Positions 26,086 to 35,195 of a stretch of 64,000 nucleotides of DNA are shown here, piece after piece. Source of the DNA: Furfurilactobacillus milii (GTDB lineage: Bacteria; Bacillota; Bacilli; Lactobacillales; Lactobacillaceae). A program made the position numbers and the translations under genes. Position 1 is the first letter of the stretch. Each line of letters begins with the position of its first letter. The stretch is from contig NZ_JAIWJF010000007.1 in assembly GCF_021654115.1 (NCBI RefSeq), positions 62,001 through 126,000 of the forward strand, written 5' to 3'. The notes under the pieces were generated by a model. The model worked only from the letters and a program-made list of their open reading frames with translations. It was not told the origin of the DNA and searched no databases.

Positions 26086-27369
26086 TTAGTTGCCGTTTTT
26101 CTGTGCTGCTAGCGCTTTATTTTGAAGATCTGGTAAAACTTGTTTTGGTGTCTTACGCAGTGAAAACATATCATCAATGGCGGTGATATAGTCTTGACGG
26201 AAAGCGGAGTACCCTTTAAACGTTGGTTGCTGAACACCAATGTTTAAAGAATCGACGGCCGTCTGTTGGTTTGGATTCTGCTTCAGGTACTGTTTGTAAC
26301 TGGCCAACTTAACTGACGATTTTCTGACTGGTACATAACCAGATGCCTGTGACCATTTCGCGCTGGCCTTCGTAGACATGGAGTACTTCATAAAGTTCCA
26401 AGCTGCTTTTTGTTTGGCAGTGGACAGGCCCTTAAACATCATTAAATCCGCACCGCCGACTGCGGATAAACGGGTCGACTTATAAGCGGGCATTTCCGCC
26501 GTTCCCCAGCTAAAGTCCTTTGGGGCATGTGTTTGAATGGCTTGAATTGCACTTGAAGAGCTGATGTAAAAGAGTGACTTGCCTTGCGTAAATGCGCCGG
26601 AATAGTATTTGTCAGATCCAGCCGGCTTGATGTAGCCTTTTTTGATGTTATCAACAAAGTAAGCGCTGGTTGCCTTAGGTCCTTTGCTGTTCATTTCTGG
26701 CTTCAAACGATTATTGATAATCGGACTGCCAAATTCTTGAGCAATCCCGGCAAATTCGATGTCAAAACCAGCATCGATGCCTAGTGCTGTAATATTATCC
26801 TGTTTAACTTTAGCGCCATCATTAGCGATGTCCTGCCATGTTTTGGGGACAGTTAAATGATACTTTTTGAGGAGTGCCTTGTTGTAAAATAACAAACGTG
26901 GTGACTTATTGAGCGGAGTCGTGTAGTAACTCTTTTTGTAAGTCATGTTTTTAGTGAATGTGGGATATAAATCGGCAAAATCTTTCTTAGTTAAACCTTG
27001 CTTGCCGTTCACCAATTTAGTAATGGGTTGAATTAATTGGTGGCTTTGCAAATCTGGGACGGCAGAGTAACCTAATTGTCCCAGAGCAGGTAACGTATTC
27101 GATTTACCAGCGGCCATGATTTTTTTCTGGAGATCGCCATAGTTGCCTTGATATAGTGCAGTGACGTGGACCTTGGATTGTGCGTGATTATAATCTGTAA
27201 CCATATCTGCTAATGCCTTTTCTGACGGGCCCGTCATGGCATGCCACAGTGTGATGTTGACCCGCTTCTTTGTTTGGCTGGCAGATGCCGGCTGTGGTTT
27301 GATCACCGTGGCAAATCCAACTAACAACGGCACTGCAAGCAACCAAGTTAACCAATGATTTCTCTTCAT
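26086..27369 (-). CDS. ABC sugar/glycerol-phosphate-type substrate-binding protein, orphan
   Basis: A 427-residue extracellular binding protein resembling the UgpB/MalE cluster: NITLWHAMTGPSEKALADMV after the signal, LLFYNKALLKKYHLTVPKTWQDI in the middle, GGADLMMFKGLSTAKQKAAWNFMKY and SGYVPVR further on. The signal peptide ends in ASAS with no lipobox Cys, unlike most Gram-positive binding proteins. No permease or ATPase gene is adjacent, so it would have to work with a distant transporter. A cre-like site lies just upstream. GGAGGG precedes the ATG. Confidence 0.85.
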   Translation of the reverse strand: MKRNHWLTWLLAVPLLVGFATVIKPQPASASQTKKRVNITLWHAMTGPSEKALADMVTDYNHAQSKVHVTALYQGNYGDLQKKIMAAGKSNTLPALGQLGYSAVPDLQSHQLIQPITKLVNGKQGLTKKDFADLYPTFTKNMTYKKSYYTTPLNKSPRLLFYNKALLKKYHLTVPKTWQDIANDGAKVKQDNITALGIDAGFDIEFAGIAQEFGSPIINNRLKPEMNSKGPKATSAYFVDNIKKGYIKPAGSDKYYSGAFTQGKSLFYISSSSAIQAIQTHAPKDFSWGTAEMPAYKSTRLSAVGGADLMMFKGLSTAKQKAAWNFMKYSMSTKASAKWSQASGYVPVRKSSVKLASYKQYLKQNPNQQTAVDSLNIGVQQPTFKGYSAFRQDYITAIDDMFSLRKTPKQVLPDLQNKALAAQKNGN

Positions 27370-27414
27370 CCCAAATACCCTCCATGTTGGTGATGATGCT
27401 GAGTTGAAACGACA

Positions 27415-27428
27415 GGAAAACGCTATAA
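27415..27428. promoter_or_regulatory. Weak cre-like site upstream of the binding-protein gene
   Basis: GGAAAACGCTATAA matches the cre pattern at about 12 of 14 positions and lies 46-59 bases before the ATG at 27369. Suggestive only. Confidence 0.3.
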
Positions 27429-27569
27429 AAGTTTTGCTAATGACTCTATACAGCTTAAGTTTGGCAAAACAATGTAAAAGTTAACTACAGTTTTTTGTGT
27501 TAATTATGTATCGTTTGTGTAAAGACGATATTAGTTCTTTAATAAAGGTAAAATTCGAGGAGGCAAAAT

Positions 27570-27914
27570 ATGTTATCGTCAGCTGCAATTAGCGAAATCG
27601 TCGATGGTTTGTGGTTAAGCGTGACGTCATTGCTGAATGAAACGAATCGGTTAAAGAAACACAGCCGGTCACAGCGGGATTATGATGCGGTAGTTGCTGA
27701 AAAGGTGACACCACGTCTAGCAGCGTTGGATGAGTTGACTGACTGGCTGCCAGCCGATCGGCTCAGTGACGCGACACAAACGCGGTTAGCGGCCATCCGT
27801 CAGGGAATGAGCCAACTAAAAGAAGATCAGCATCGTCAATTGGATGCTGATCTTCTAAAAAAACGTAATTTAGATCGCGAAGAGGGCCGAATTTCTCGTC
27901 ACCGGCGCTTTTAG
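27570..27914 (+). CDS. Hypothetical helical protein
   Basis: A 114-residue protein of unknown function, mostly helical and charged, with a basic C-terminal tail (EEGRISRHRRF). GAGGAGG precedes the ATG. Its end lies three bases from the converging acetyltransferase gene, and its 3' part contains a perfect 14-bp inverted repeat that appears to be that gene's terminator. No membrane segment or known motif is seen. Confidence 0.65.
   Translation: MLSSAAISEIVDGLWLSVTSLLNETNRLKKHSRSQRDYDAVVAEKVTPRLAALDELTDWLPADRLSDATQTRLAAIRQGMSQLKEDQHRQLDADLLKKRNLDREEGRISRHRRF
27821..27856 (-). terminator. Terminator hairpin embedded in the converging gene
   Basis: Arms AGAAGATCAGCATC and GATGCTGATCTTCT (14 bp, perfect) with an 8-base loop. 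Read on the minus strand it ends in TTTTAG and lies about 60 bases past the acetyltransferase stop, inside the coding sequence of the 27570 gene. Confidence 0.65.
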
Positions 27915-27917
27915 CGA

Positions 27918-28484
27918 TCACCACATCACATTAGGACCAACGTTTAGAGCAATGGTTGAGTTAGCAATTTGCTCTTGGTGATCAAGTGCGACAGGCGTAA
28001 AACAACTTAACATTGACACGGTGCCAATGTTATCGCTTTTGATGGGTTCACTTGAGGAACCGCCGATCAAAACGGTTTGGGGAGAGGTTGTCCAACCGCC
28101 GAGTTCGTAAAATGGGACTAAGTCTGGTGGACAAGTGAAAATGCTAAAGTCGGCGTCATCGTGTTGAATTAAAGCAAAGGCGGTCATGATAAGTGACGTG
28201 CCAAACCCTTTATGGAGATATTGAGGTGCAATCATCACTTCGGATAGGCCGCTGACTTGATAGCGTTGATCATTAAGCGTGACGGACGTGGTTGGGATTT
28301 TCAGTGATCCCGCCAGTTGCCCGTTTTTGTCATGCATGACAACGACAATCTGTTGTTCAAGATAGTAGCGCAAATCGTTTTCGTCAGCGTCTTCGACATT
28401 GGGCCAATAATGATGGCTGAGTTCGGCTATCGCTGCTTTATCAGTGGCAGGTAGTGAGAAATAGTGGTACGTATCTGTTTTCAT
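27918..28484 (-). CDS. GNAT-family N-acetyltransferase
   Basis: A 188-residue acetyl-CoA-dependent acyltransferase. Residues VSGLSEVMIAPQYLHKGFGTSLIMTAF form the GNAT core; the acetyl-CoA loop is HKGFGT, a variant of Q/RxxGxG/A. FTCPPDLVPFYELGGW is the usual next strand and helix. Substrate unknown. It converges on the 27570 gene with three bases between the stops. Confidence 0.82.
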   Translation of the reverse strand: MKTDTYHYFSLPATDKAAIAELSHHYWPNVEDADENDLRYYLEQQIVVVMHDKNGQLAGSLKIPTTSVTLNDQRYQVSGLSEVMIAPQYLHKGFGTSLIMTAFALIQHDDADFSIFTCPPDLVPFYELGGWTTSPQTVLIGGSSSEPIKSDNIGTVSMLSCFTPVALDHQEQIANSTIALNVGPNVMW

Positions 28485-28638
28485 AATATCCTTAATATTT
28501 TGATTGGCTGATATTTATCAAGCCTAAATTAAGTCACTTGAAAAGACTGTATTTAAAACAGGAAAAGTGACATTGTGTTGGTTAGTGTTTTAATTTAACC
28601 ATGAAACGATGCAATTGACCAGAAAGGTGGCGGAAAAA

Positions 28639-29232
28639 ATGGGTTCAAGAATGATGCATTATGCCATTGCACAGCAACTAACACCTGAAAGTACAGCTTT
28701 TTCGATTGGTAGTTTGGCACCAGATGTGAGCGGCCATAATTTTGACTTTAAATCGCAGACTCACTACATGACTTTAAATGAAGATGGTAAAACGCGCTCG
28801 ATTCATCCAGAGATGTTTGCCGAAGAATATCAACGACAACTATTACCGAATATGTTTGTTTGTGGCTATTATGCGCATTTATTAGAGGACAAAGTGTGGT
28901 TAGACACCGTATTCAATCCATTCATCAGACCGCAATTAAACACACAGCGTGATCAAAAATTGGCCGCTTACTACGCTGATTTTCATACGCTCAATCTCTT
29001 GATTGCGAATCACCACAAACTGCAGCCGTTGTCTGTGCCGGATTCCGCTCACGATTTCACAGTCGTTCGTGAAATTGGTGATGGCGATGTGATGCAAGTG
29101 GTTAAAGACTTGCGGGATGATTTCGAACCGGTTCCCAAACGTCAATTAGTAATGCTGTCGTTTGATCAAATAGAACAGTATATCAACACCTGTGTGCAGG
29201 TCGTTCAGGATCACCTTAGCGCGCTTAAGTAA
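28639..29232 (+). CDS. Zinc-dependent phospholipase C-like protein
   Basis: A 197-residue soluble protein of the zinc-dependent phospholipase C-like family common in lactobacilli. The opening GSRMMHYAIAQQL with FSIGSLAPDVSG provides His and Asp ligands, and CGYYAHLLEDKVW a further HxxxD pair. No signal peptide, so a cytoplasmic hydrolase is more likely than a secreted lipase. The ATG at 28639 is chosen since AAAGGTGG lies just upstream. The true substrate is unknown. Confidence 0.75.
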   Translation: MGSRMMHYAIAQQLTPESTAFSIGSLAPDVSGHNFDFKSQTHYMTLNEDGKTRSIHPEMFAEEYQRQLLPNMFVCGYYAHLLEDKVWLDTVFNPFIRPQLNTQRDQKLAAYYADFHTLNLLIANHHKLQPLSVPDSAHDFTVVREIGDGDVMQVVKDLRDDFEPVPKRQLVMLSFDQIEQYINTCVQVVQDHLSALK

Positions 29233-29275
29233 GCGCGAAATTGAGTTGCTGGAAGGGCGCCAACGCTGCTTAGCG

Positions 29276-30088
29276 TTAGGCAGTTAAATTAAGAACCATG
29301 TCAATCGTCCGTAACACACCGTCATCGTCGTTGGTCCATTCGGTAACGGCCTTAGCGCTTTGCTGAACTTTGACTGACGCGTTTGCCATGGCATAACTGT
29401 GGCCGGCGTGGGACAGCATCGCGATATCGTTATCATTGTCACCAAATGCCATCACGTCGTCAGGATTAATGTGCCAGTATTGTTCAAGTGCGTGCAGGCC
29501 GACCTGTTTGTTGATATGAGCGGGAATAATGTCTAGGCCACCAAAGCCACTTGCTGTCGCCGCTAATGTTTTCGGCAAGTGTTGGTTGAGATACTCAGCT
29601 CGTCGGCCTGCCTGATCGTCCAGCCACACCAAATCCAGTTTGAACATATCGTCATGAATGTCAGTCAAACGGTCGCACAACTGTAGACCACTGTAGAAAT
29701 AGTTGGCCTGCTCCATCAACTCTGTGTTTGTATCTCGTTCAACATAAGCACCGTGCCGACCAGAAAGAATCACCATACCGCCGGTCAGCACAGGGTCGGT
29801 GCGAATCATGGTGAGTGCTTGATTGAGATCAGTCGCCGAAACGGTATCTGCAAAAATGACCTGATCATTTAAACTGACAAGACCACCGTTTTCAGCCAGA
29901 AACGCAATATTGTCGTAATCGGCAAACATGTCGGTTAGATGTTTAAGCTGATTGCCGCTCGCAATGACAAAACGAACGTGACGCTGCTCAAGCTGATCTA
30001 GTACACGTTTGAAATGCATACGATCAAAGTCATGATCGTTGGTGATAAACGTGCCATCAATGTCAGTTGCAATCATTTTAATAGTCAT
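29276..30088 (-). CDS. Cof-type HAD phosphatase
   Basis: A 270-residue haloacid-dehalogenase phosphatase with the Cof/Cap type C2 architecture. Motif I is ATDIDGTFI with the nucleophile Asp, motif II is ASGNQ, motif III includes the Lys in HINKQVGL, and motif IV is FGDNDNDIAML. Members dephosphorylate sugar phosphates and related metabolites. The HINKQVGL version with Asn before Lys is usual for this subfamily. Monocistronic. Confidence 0.9.
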   Translation of the reverse strand: MTIKMIATDIDGTFITNDHDFDRMHFKRVLDQLEQRHVRFVIASGNQLKHLTDMFADYDNIAFLAENGGLVSLNDQVIFADTVSATDLNQALTMIRTDPVLTGGMVILSGRHGAYVERDTNTELMEQANYFYSGLQLCDRLTDIHDDMFKLDLVWLDDQAGRRAEYLNQHLPKTLAATASGFGGLDIIPAHINKQVGLHALEQYWHINPDDVMAFGDNDNDIAMLSHAGHSYAMANASVKVQQSAKAVTEWTNDDDGVLRTIDMVLNLTA

Positions 30089-30182
30089 AGTGAGTCAAAC
30101 CACCTTTCTAAGGGTAGTCATAGCGTATCATGATAGCGCTGCCAAGGCCAACTAGTTATAAGAAAAATAATGTTTAGAAATT

Positions 30183-30218
30183 AAAAACCACGTTAGGCAA
30201 AAGCCAAGCGTGGTTTTT
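30183..30218 (-). terminator. Terminator of the CynX-like MFS gene
   Basis: AAAAACCACG/CGTGGTTTTT arms with an inner GGC/GCC pair, 13 bases after the minus-strand stop. Confidence 0.9.
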
Positions 30219-30231
30219 AAAACGAAAAGTC

Positions 30232-31425
30232 TTAATGAAATACATCTTCCTTGCTATTAACGTACAAGGCCGCTGCGATGGTCAAAATTGAAATTACCAA
30301 CAGAACAGCCATCAAAATGTTCCAACCGCCTAGCATCACGTGTAACGTGCCGTAAGCGATTGGCCCAACGGCAGCGATCAGATAGCCCAAAGATTGTGCC
30401 ATTCCTGACAGGTCAGCCGTTTCTTGCGGTGTACGTGTCTTAAGGTTGAACAGTGTCATAGCTAATGCGAATGATGCCGTTGTTGCACATCCGAGGATGA
30501 TACAGATGATAGCAAAATACCAAATCGTGTGAATCGGTAACAATAGGCCACCGATTCCGATGACAAAGCCTGCACCAATCGTCATCAGCAGCGTAAATTG
30601 ATTTTTAACGCGTGCTGAGATAATTGGTACCGCATAGGCGGCTGGCAGTGACGCAATCTGATATAGTCCAAGCAACAAGCTGGCGGTGTTGGCAGACACA
30701 CCACGATCAGTCATCAGTGTTGGCAACCACGTAATCAGCGTGTAGAAGACAAATGATTGCAGACCCATGAAAATTGTCATCATCCATGCTGTGGGTTGTT
30801 TCCAAACGGACTCGTGTGGGGTAGTCGCTGTTTGCTCGTCAACCGGTTGTGCTTTGTGGTTGTACCGTAAGTTTGGCAACCACGTAATGATGTTGATAAT
30901 GGCCACGATGGAGAAAATTTGGATGGTTAATTGCCAGCCAATCTTGCCAGCCAGCGGCGCAGAAACGCCGGCCGAAATGGCGGAGAAGAACGTCATGGAA
31001 AATGAATATAAACTCGTCATTTCACCAATTTTGTGGGGGTAGTTTTCTGCAACCAGAGCTGGTAACAGGACATTTAGAAAGGCAACCCCGATACCGACGA
31101 GCAAAGTTCCGATGATCAGTGCTGTTGCAGAATAAACACGCATCCAGTTCCCAATTACCAGAATAATTAATGCAAACAACAATGCCACTTCGGTTCCTAC
31201 CTTAGCGGACACACGCGGGGCAGTCGGGGACAGAACCGCAAAACATAGTAGTGGAATAGTGGTTAAACTACCGGCCAGTCCACTTGATAAGTGCAACGTG
31301 TGTTGAATGGGTGCCAGAATTGGTGGGATGACGGTGATGACCATCCGCAAACTGGAACCCAGCAAGATAATGCCGAGTAACAACCAACTACTGTGTTTGA
31401 CAGCCTGTTTCGTTTTGTCAGACAT
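30232..31425 (-). CDS. MFS transporter, CynX/NimT family
   Basis: A 397-residue 12-TM permease of the major facilitator superfamily resembling CynX/NimT (cyanate and nitroimidazole group): SLRMVITVIPPILAPIQHTL in helix 1, GLAGSLTTIPLL in helix 2, SFVFYTLITWLPTLMTDRG in helix 7. The transported compound cannot be told from sequence. It stands alone and is preceded by the long repeat-bearing gap. Confidence 0.85.
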   Translation of the reverse strand: MSDKTKQAVKHSSWLLLGIILLGSSLRMVITVIPPILAPIQHTLHLSSGLAGSLTTIPLLCFAVLSPTAPRVSAKVGTEVALLFALIILVIGNWMRVYSATALIIGTLLVGIGVAFLNVLLPALVAENYPHKIGEMTSLYSFSMTFFSAISAGVSAPLAGKIGWQLTIQIFSIVAIINIITWLPNLRYNHKAQPVDEQTATTPHESVWKQPTAWMMTIFMGLQSFVFYTLITWLPTLMTDRGVSANTASLLLGLYQIASLPAAYAVPIISARVKNQFTLLMTIGAGFVIGIGGLLLPIHTIWYFAIICIILGCATTASFALAMTLFNLKTRTPQETADLSGMAQSLGYLIAAVGPIAYGTLHVMLGGWNILMAVLLVISILTIAAALYVNSKEDVFH

Positions 31426-31652
31426 GAAAATAAAACCTCCTCAGCGAGGATTAAAATTTTGTTTTAGTTATATTATGTAGCAAATGATCACGGCACAGTC
31501 TGTGCGATGATGTTTGCGGCATGGCCGAACAATGCGACCGTCTTAGTTTACACGCGATTGTTCATTTCAGCAACAAACAAGCTGGTTGGGTGGTCATAAT
31601 TATACAGATAATGATTTAGAGGCTTGTTTTGATTACGCTTACGCTTGCGGTT

Positions 31653-31820
31653 GTCAACATTGATACGCTCGCCGTGGGACCGGTTCAAGCCGGAAGCACA
31701 CCGTCTTTCACCTCGCCGCAGAGCCTCGTGGAAATCCGAGTCTCCGCGACCGTCCATGTTGTAAATCCGAGAGAACCATTCGGATTAACAACACCTTCAC
31801 GGCTCGGTACCAATGTTGAC
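31653..31820 (+). repeat. Structured intergenic repeat, subfamily A, copy 4
   Basis: A 168-bp copy with outer stem GTCAACATTG/CAATGTTGAC, inner stem GCCGTG/CACGGC, central hairpin CGCAGAG/CTCCGCG (one mismatch) and distal hairpin GTTGT-A-AATCCGA/TCGGATT-A-ACAAC (the right arm reads TTCGGATTAACAAC). It faces subfamily-B copy 31930, 109 bases away. These two elements fill the centre of the 837-base gap 31426-32262; the remainder shows no gene. Confidence 0.87.
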
Positions 31821-31929
31821 GCCCTTCAGCTCACATAGTGGCAAGCTTTTAGTATGTATTATTATAACGACAAATTATAACGACAAACTTTTTTTGTAAA
31901 TGCAGCCCCAATTTTATGATAGTAGTGGA

Positions 31930-32098
31930 GCTGACCAGAAACAGAGTTCCATGTCGGCAACACTTGGCGGCAAGAACTTGGCCGCTTAGTGTTGCGGGAT
32001 GACTTATGAGACGTGTACTTCGGCTCATAATCAAGGTAGAAGACTCCGGGTTTCAGGAGGCTGAGACCGGTCCTCATGGAACGGCGTTTCTGATCAGC
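31930..32098 (-). repeat. Structured intergenic repeat, subfamily B, copy 2 (inverted)
   Basis: A 169-bp copy. On the plus strand the outer stem is GCTGACCAGAAAC/GTTTCTGATCAGC (one mismatch) and the next is a perfect GTTCCATG/CATGGAAC. The internal hairpins match copy 21666 almost base for base, while the outer stem differs at many positions on both arms. Orientation is called from its alignment with subfamily A. Confidence 0.85.
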
Positions 32099-32262
32099 GT
32101 AACGGTATGACGTTATTTAAAAAGCTGCCATATCAAGTTTGCCAACTTATCAACAAATGATAAAACGAGTATGCTTAGAATAATTAATAAGAGAAAGCCC
32201 CTGATGATATGAGCAACAAACCGGTGCAAACGAACTAGATAAAATGCATTGGAGATGGACAC

Positions 32263-33114
32263 ATGAATCACTTAGATTTAACCACTATTGTTAACGCAAT
32301 GGCGCTGGCCCCCAACGGTCGACCAGTACAGGAACATCAAACGGCGTACAGAATTGCCTTGGCTGAGGATTGGCAGGTTGAACCAGGCATGAAGTTGTTG
32401 GAACTTGGCTGTGGACAAGGCGACATGACCGCTGTTTTGGGTGCAGCTGTTGGTGAAAATGGGCACGTGATAGCCTATGATCCGGCACCGCAAGATTATG
32501 GCGCGCCGATTACGATTGGTGACGCTCAGCAACATCTGGCCAATTCATCGTTTGGCAAACAACTTGAGGTGCATTTGGCAACTGACGTGATGCAGGAAGA
32601 CGTCACGTATCCAGACAATTACTTTGACGGGCTGGTGATTGCGCACGCTTCGTGGTATTTCGACAGTCTAGAACAGTTACAGACCACCTTGCGGAAGGTC
32701 GCACCGTGGTGCAAACGAATTTTCTTTGCTGACTGGGATATTACGCCGCGATTAGTGAACCAAGTTCCTCATCAATTGGCTGTGTTGATCGAGACACAAC
32801 TGGCCGCGTTTACGCCTAACAGTTTTGCTAATGTGAGAACACTGGTAACTAAGGAATGGCTCGTTGAGGTGCTCCATGAACTCGGGTATACCGTACAAAT
32901 AATCAGTCAAGATGCGATGAAGATGGAGGATGGGTATTGGGAAGCCAGTTACACGGCCGAAACCGGATTGGCGGCTGTGACTAAAATGTCCTTGCCAGAT
33001 AAGTTTAAACAACTGATGGAAACCGAAATTCGTACATTGCAGACTTATGATTTAACGCAGATGAAAACGTTGGACAGCTTTGTAATAACAGCTACGCGGA
33101 CTGACATCCAATAA
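32263..33114 (+). CDS. SAM-dependent methyltransferase (class I)
   Basis: A 283-residue Rossmann-fold methyltransferase. Motif I is KLLELGCGQGDMTAVLG, an acidic end of strand 2 appears as IAYDPAP, and FDGLVIAHASWYF covers motifs IV and V. Substrate unknown; small-molecule methyltransferases of this type are common. GGAGA precedes the ATG, and a strong terminator follows. Confidence 0.85.
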   Translation: MNHLDLTTIVNAMALAPNGRPVQEHQTAYRIALAEDWQVEPGMKLLELGCGQGDMTAVLGAAVGENGHVIAYDPAPQDYGAPITIGDAQQHLANSSFGKQLEVHLATDVMQEDVTYPDNYFDGLVIAHASWYFDSLEQLQTTLRKVAPWCKRIFFADWDITPRLVNQVPHQLAVLIETQLAAFTPNSFANVRTLVTKEWLVEVLHELGYTVQIISQDAMKMEDGYWEASYTAETGLAAVTKMSLPDKFKQLMETEIRTLQTYDLTQMKTLDSFVITATRTDIQ

Positions 33115-33125
33115 AATCAAAATAA

Positions 33126-33187
33126 AAAAGATCATTCGTTTGACCTACCGATTAATGCGGCAGTGCTCAAACGGATGATTCTTTTTT
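33126..33187. terminator. Bidirectional terminator
   Basis: AAAGATCAT-CGTTTGA pairs with TCAAACG-ATGAT-CTTT and is T-rich on both sides. It serves the methyltransferase and the converging ASCH gene. Confidence 0.85.
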
Positions 33188-33204
33188 TATACAATCATTT
33201 TATG

Positions 33205-33669
33205 TTAAAGGCTGGTAGGCAGGTAAACCACCTTAAACGTTAGAGCCACCACTGGTGATTGATCCGTGAAGTGTTGCCCAATTGCTTCGGCCTGCGTTTG
33301 TAATCGAGCGCGGTGAGACGTTTGCCAGATGGATAGGGAAGTGCCGTCTTCTAGGTATGCGTGCTCCGCGGTAACGTGGTCAAACGGCATTTGTTGGACG
33401 GCGACATATTGAAGGATAGCCACCGCATGAACGGAGCCATCAAACAAAATTTCATAATCATGATTGGGGATGGGCATGGTTTGTTTGTCATGCTCGTACA
33501 GGGCCGCTAGCGTTGTCGTGGCCTGTTTCATACCGGCAACAACACGCATTGATTCAATATCGGCGGCCTCAGAGCCACCGCCAAACGACCACGCGTGATG
33601 TGGCGTATTTTTAGCGGTTGGATGCTTTTGGATGAATTGTTGCCAAATTTCGTCAGCATTTAATGACAT
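33205..33669 (-). CDS. ASCH-domain protein
   Basis: A 154-residue protein of the ASCH superfamily (RNA-binding, PUA-like beta barrel). Family segments: EIWQQFIQKHP near the start, HHAWSFGGG, a KQATTTLAALYE strand with the ATxxxxxY pattern, YEILFDGSVHAVAILQYVAVQQMPFDHVT, and W near the C-terminus. Members are thought to bind or modify nucleic acid; some hydrolyse modified cytidines. The ATG at 33669 is chosen because AGGAGG lies upstream. Confidence 0.82.
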   Translation of the reverse strand: MSLNADEIWQQFIQKHPTAKNTPHHAWSFGGGSEAADIESMRVVAGMKQATTTLAALYEHDKQTMPIPNHDYEILFDGSVHAVAILQYVAVQQMPFDHVTAEHAYLEDGTSLSIWQTSHRARLQTQAEAIGQHFTDQSPVVALTFKVVYLPTSL

Positions 33670-33828
33670 TGGACAGGACCTCCTAACCTTTATTATACCC
33701 ATTAACAAACCAACCGACCAAAAAGAACCCTGAGGGAGCCAAACTAGGCAGTTCGCTGGGGCTCAATCAGTTGATTCCATATAATTGGGTTGATAATGAC
33801 ATGCTTCTCGTTGAAAGGAGCGTTTTTC

Positions 33829-34776
33829 ATGAAGGCCATGGTAAGTAACCGTCTAGGAAGTGTGGCGACACTGCAGGAACAAACTATGTTGATACCAGAA
33901 GTTGGACCTGATGATCTGTTATTACGTGTGGAGGCAACCGCGCTCAATCCCTTGGATTTTCAGATGATCACGGGCCAACATGATCGTGCATATGCATTCC
34001 CGTTAATTTTAGGACGAGATGTTGCTGGAAAGGTGGTTGGCAAGGGGAGCCGGGTGAAGTTGTTTAGTTTGGGAGATGAGGTCGTGGCCTACCAACCTGA
34101 ACAGCAGTTAGGGACGTTTGCTGAATATACGGTGGTGCCGGCAAGCCAAGCATTGGTTCGTCCTCGGCAAGTTAGTGCGATTCAGGCTGCTACCTTACCT
34201 ACTTCGGGAGAGACAGCCTATGAGGTGATTGTAGATGTTTTGAAATTGCATAATAATCAAACAATTTTAATTCAGGGCGGTGCTGGGGGTGTCGGTAGCT
34301 TTGCAATCCAAATCGCCCATGTACTAGGTGCGCACGTTATTGCCACGGTGCCACGCCGCGATGAAAAGTTCGGGATTGCGCTATGGGCTGACCAAGCGAT
34401 TGACTATCAGGTAGTCGATTTTCGTCAGGTGATTCAACCAGTTGATGCTGTTTTGGATACGGTGGGCGATAAAGTGCTGGTTGATAGTATGAATTACGTA
34501 CGCCAGGGTGGGCATTTAGTGTCGATTGAAGCCGCTCCAGATTTACTTGTTGCAGAAGGTGGTGCGTTTGCTGGAGAGTTCTTCCAATTACAGCCAAGTG
34601 TCGGTGTGCTGGGTCAATTGTTAACGCTAGTGGCCAAACGACAGGTGAAACCGCTAGTTGAAAAGGTGATTCCATTCACAGCACCTGCTATCAGAGCAGC
34701 ACTTAAAGTGGTTGGTAGTGGACATGAACGCGGAAAACGTGTAATCTCCGTATGGAATCCACAATTAGAAAAGTAG
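33829..34776 (+). CDS. Zinc-independent quinone oxidoreductase-like MDR dehydrogenase
   Basis: A 315-residue medium-chain dehydrogenase/reductase similar to NADPH:quinone reductases. The catalytic-domain opening ATALNPLDFQMITGQ and GRDVAGKV are present. Cofactor binding uses ILIQGGAGGVGSFAIQIAHVLGAHVIATV, and no structural zinc Cys cluster is seen. It probably reduces quinones or enals with NADPH. The ATG at 33829 follows AAAGGAG. The DUF1304 gene starts 12 bases after its stop, a likely two-gene operon. Confidence 0.87.
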   Translation: MKAMVSNRLGSVATLQEQTMLIPEVGPDDLLLRVEATALNPLDFQMITGQHDRAYAFPLILGRDVAGKVVGKGSRVKLFSLGDEVVAYQPEQQLGTFAEYTVVPASQALVRPRQVSAIQAATLPTSGETAYEVIVDVLKLHNNQTILIQGGAGGVGSFAIQIAHVLGAHVIATVPRRDEKFGIALWADQAIDYQVVDFRQVIQPVDAVLDTVGDKVLVDSMNYVRQGGHLVSIEAAPDLLVAEGGAFAGEFFQLQPSVGVLGQLLTLVAKRQVKPLVEKVIPFTAPAIRAALKVVGSGHERGKRVISVWNPQLEK

Positions 34777-34787
34777 GTTGGTAAATA

Positions 34788-35159
34788 ATGTTAGCATTCA
34801 CTTTGGGATTAGTTGCCGTAGTTGGTTTGGAACATTTATTCATTATGTGTTTAGAGATGTTCTGGTCCACCGGCCGTATTGCACAACAAACGTTTGGCAG
34901 CGATGCATCATTTTTGGAACAACCACAGGTTAAGGCAATTTTCAAAAATATGGGCATCTACAACGGTTTTGTTGGCGTCGGAATTTTATGGAGTTTGTTT
35001 GCGTTGCCAACAATGGAAATGCGATCCGTATTGATTCTCTTTACAGGCTTCGTCGTTGTTGCTGCAATTGTCGGCGCAGTTACGGTGAGCCGGCGCATCT
35101 TTGTTGTCCAAGGACTACCCGCACTGTTTGCAGTTCTTTGTGTGCTACTTTTTCTCTAG
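34788..35159 (+). CDS. DUF1304 membrane protein
   Basis: A 123-residue membrane protein with about four hydrophobic segments and the DUF1304 layout: LVAVVGLEHLFIMCLEMFWW-like opening (here LEMFWSTG), RIAQQTFG, a KAIFKNMGIYNGFVG loop and terminal helices. Function is unknown. It lies 12 bases after the quinone oxidoreductase gene and probably shares its transcript. Confidence 0.85.
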   Translation: MLAFTLGLVAVVGLEHLFIMCLEMFWSTGRIAQQTFGSDASFLEQPQVKAIFKNMGIYNGFVGVGILWSLFALPTMEMRSVLILFTGFVVVAAIVGAVTVSRRIFVVQGLPALFAVLCVLLFL

Positions 35160-35195
35160 AAAATACTAAAAGTAGGATAGATGGCGCGTCCGGTT

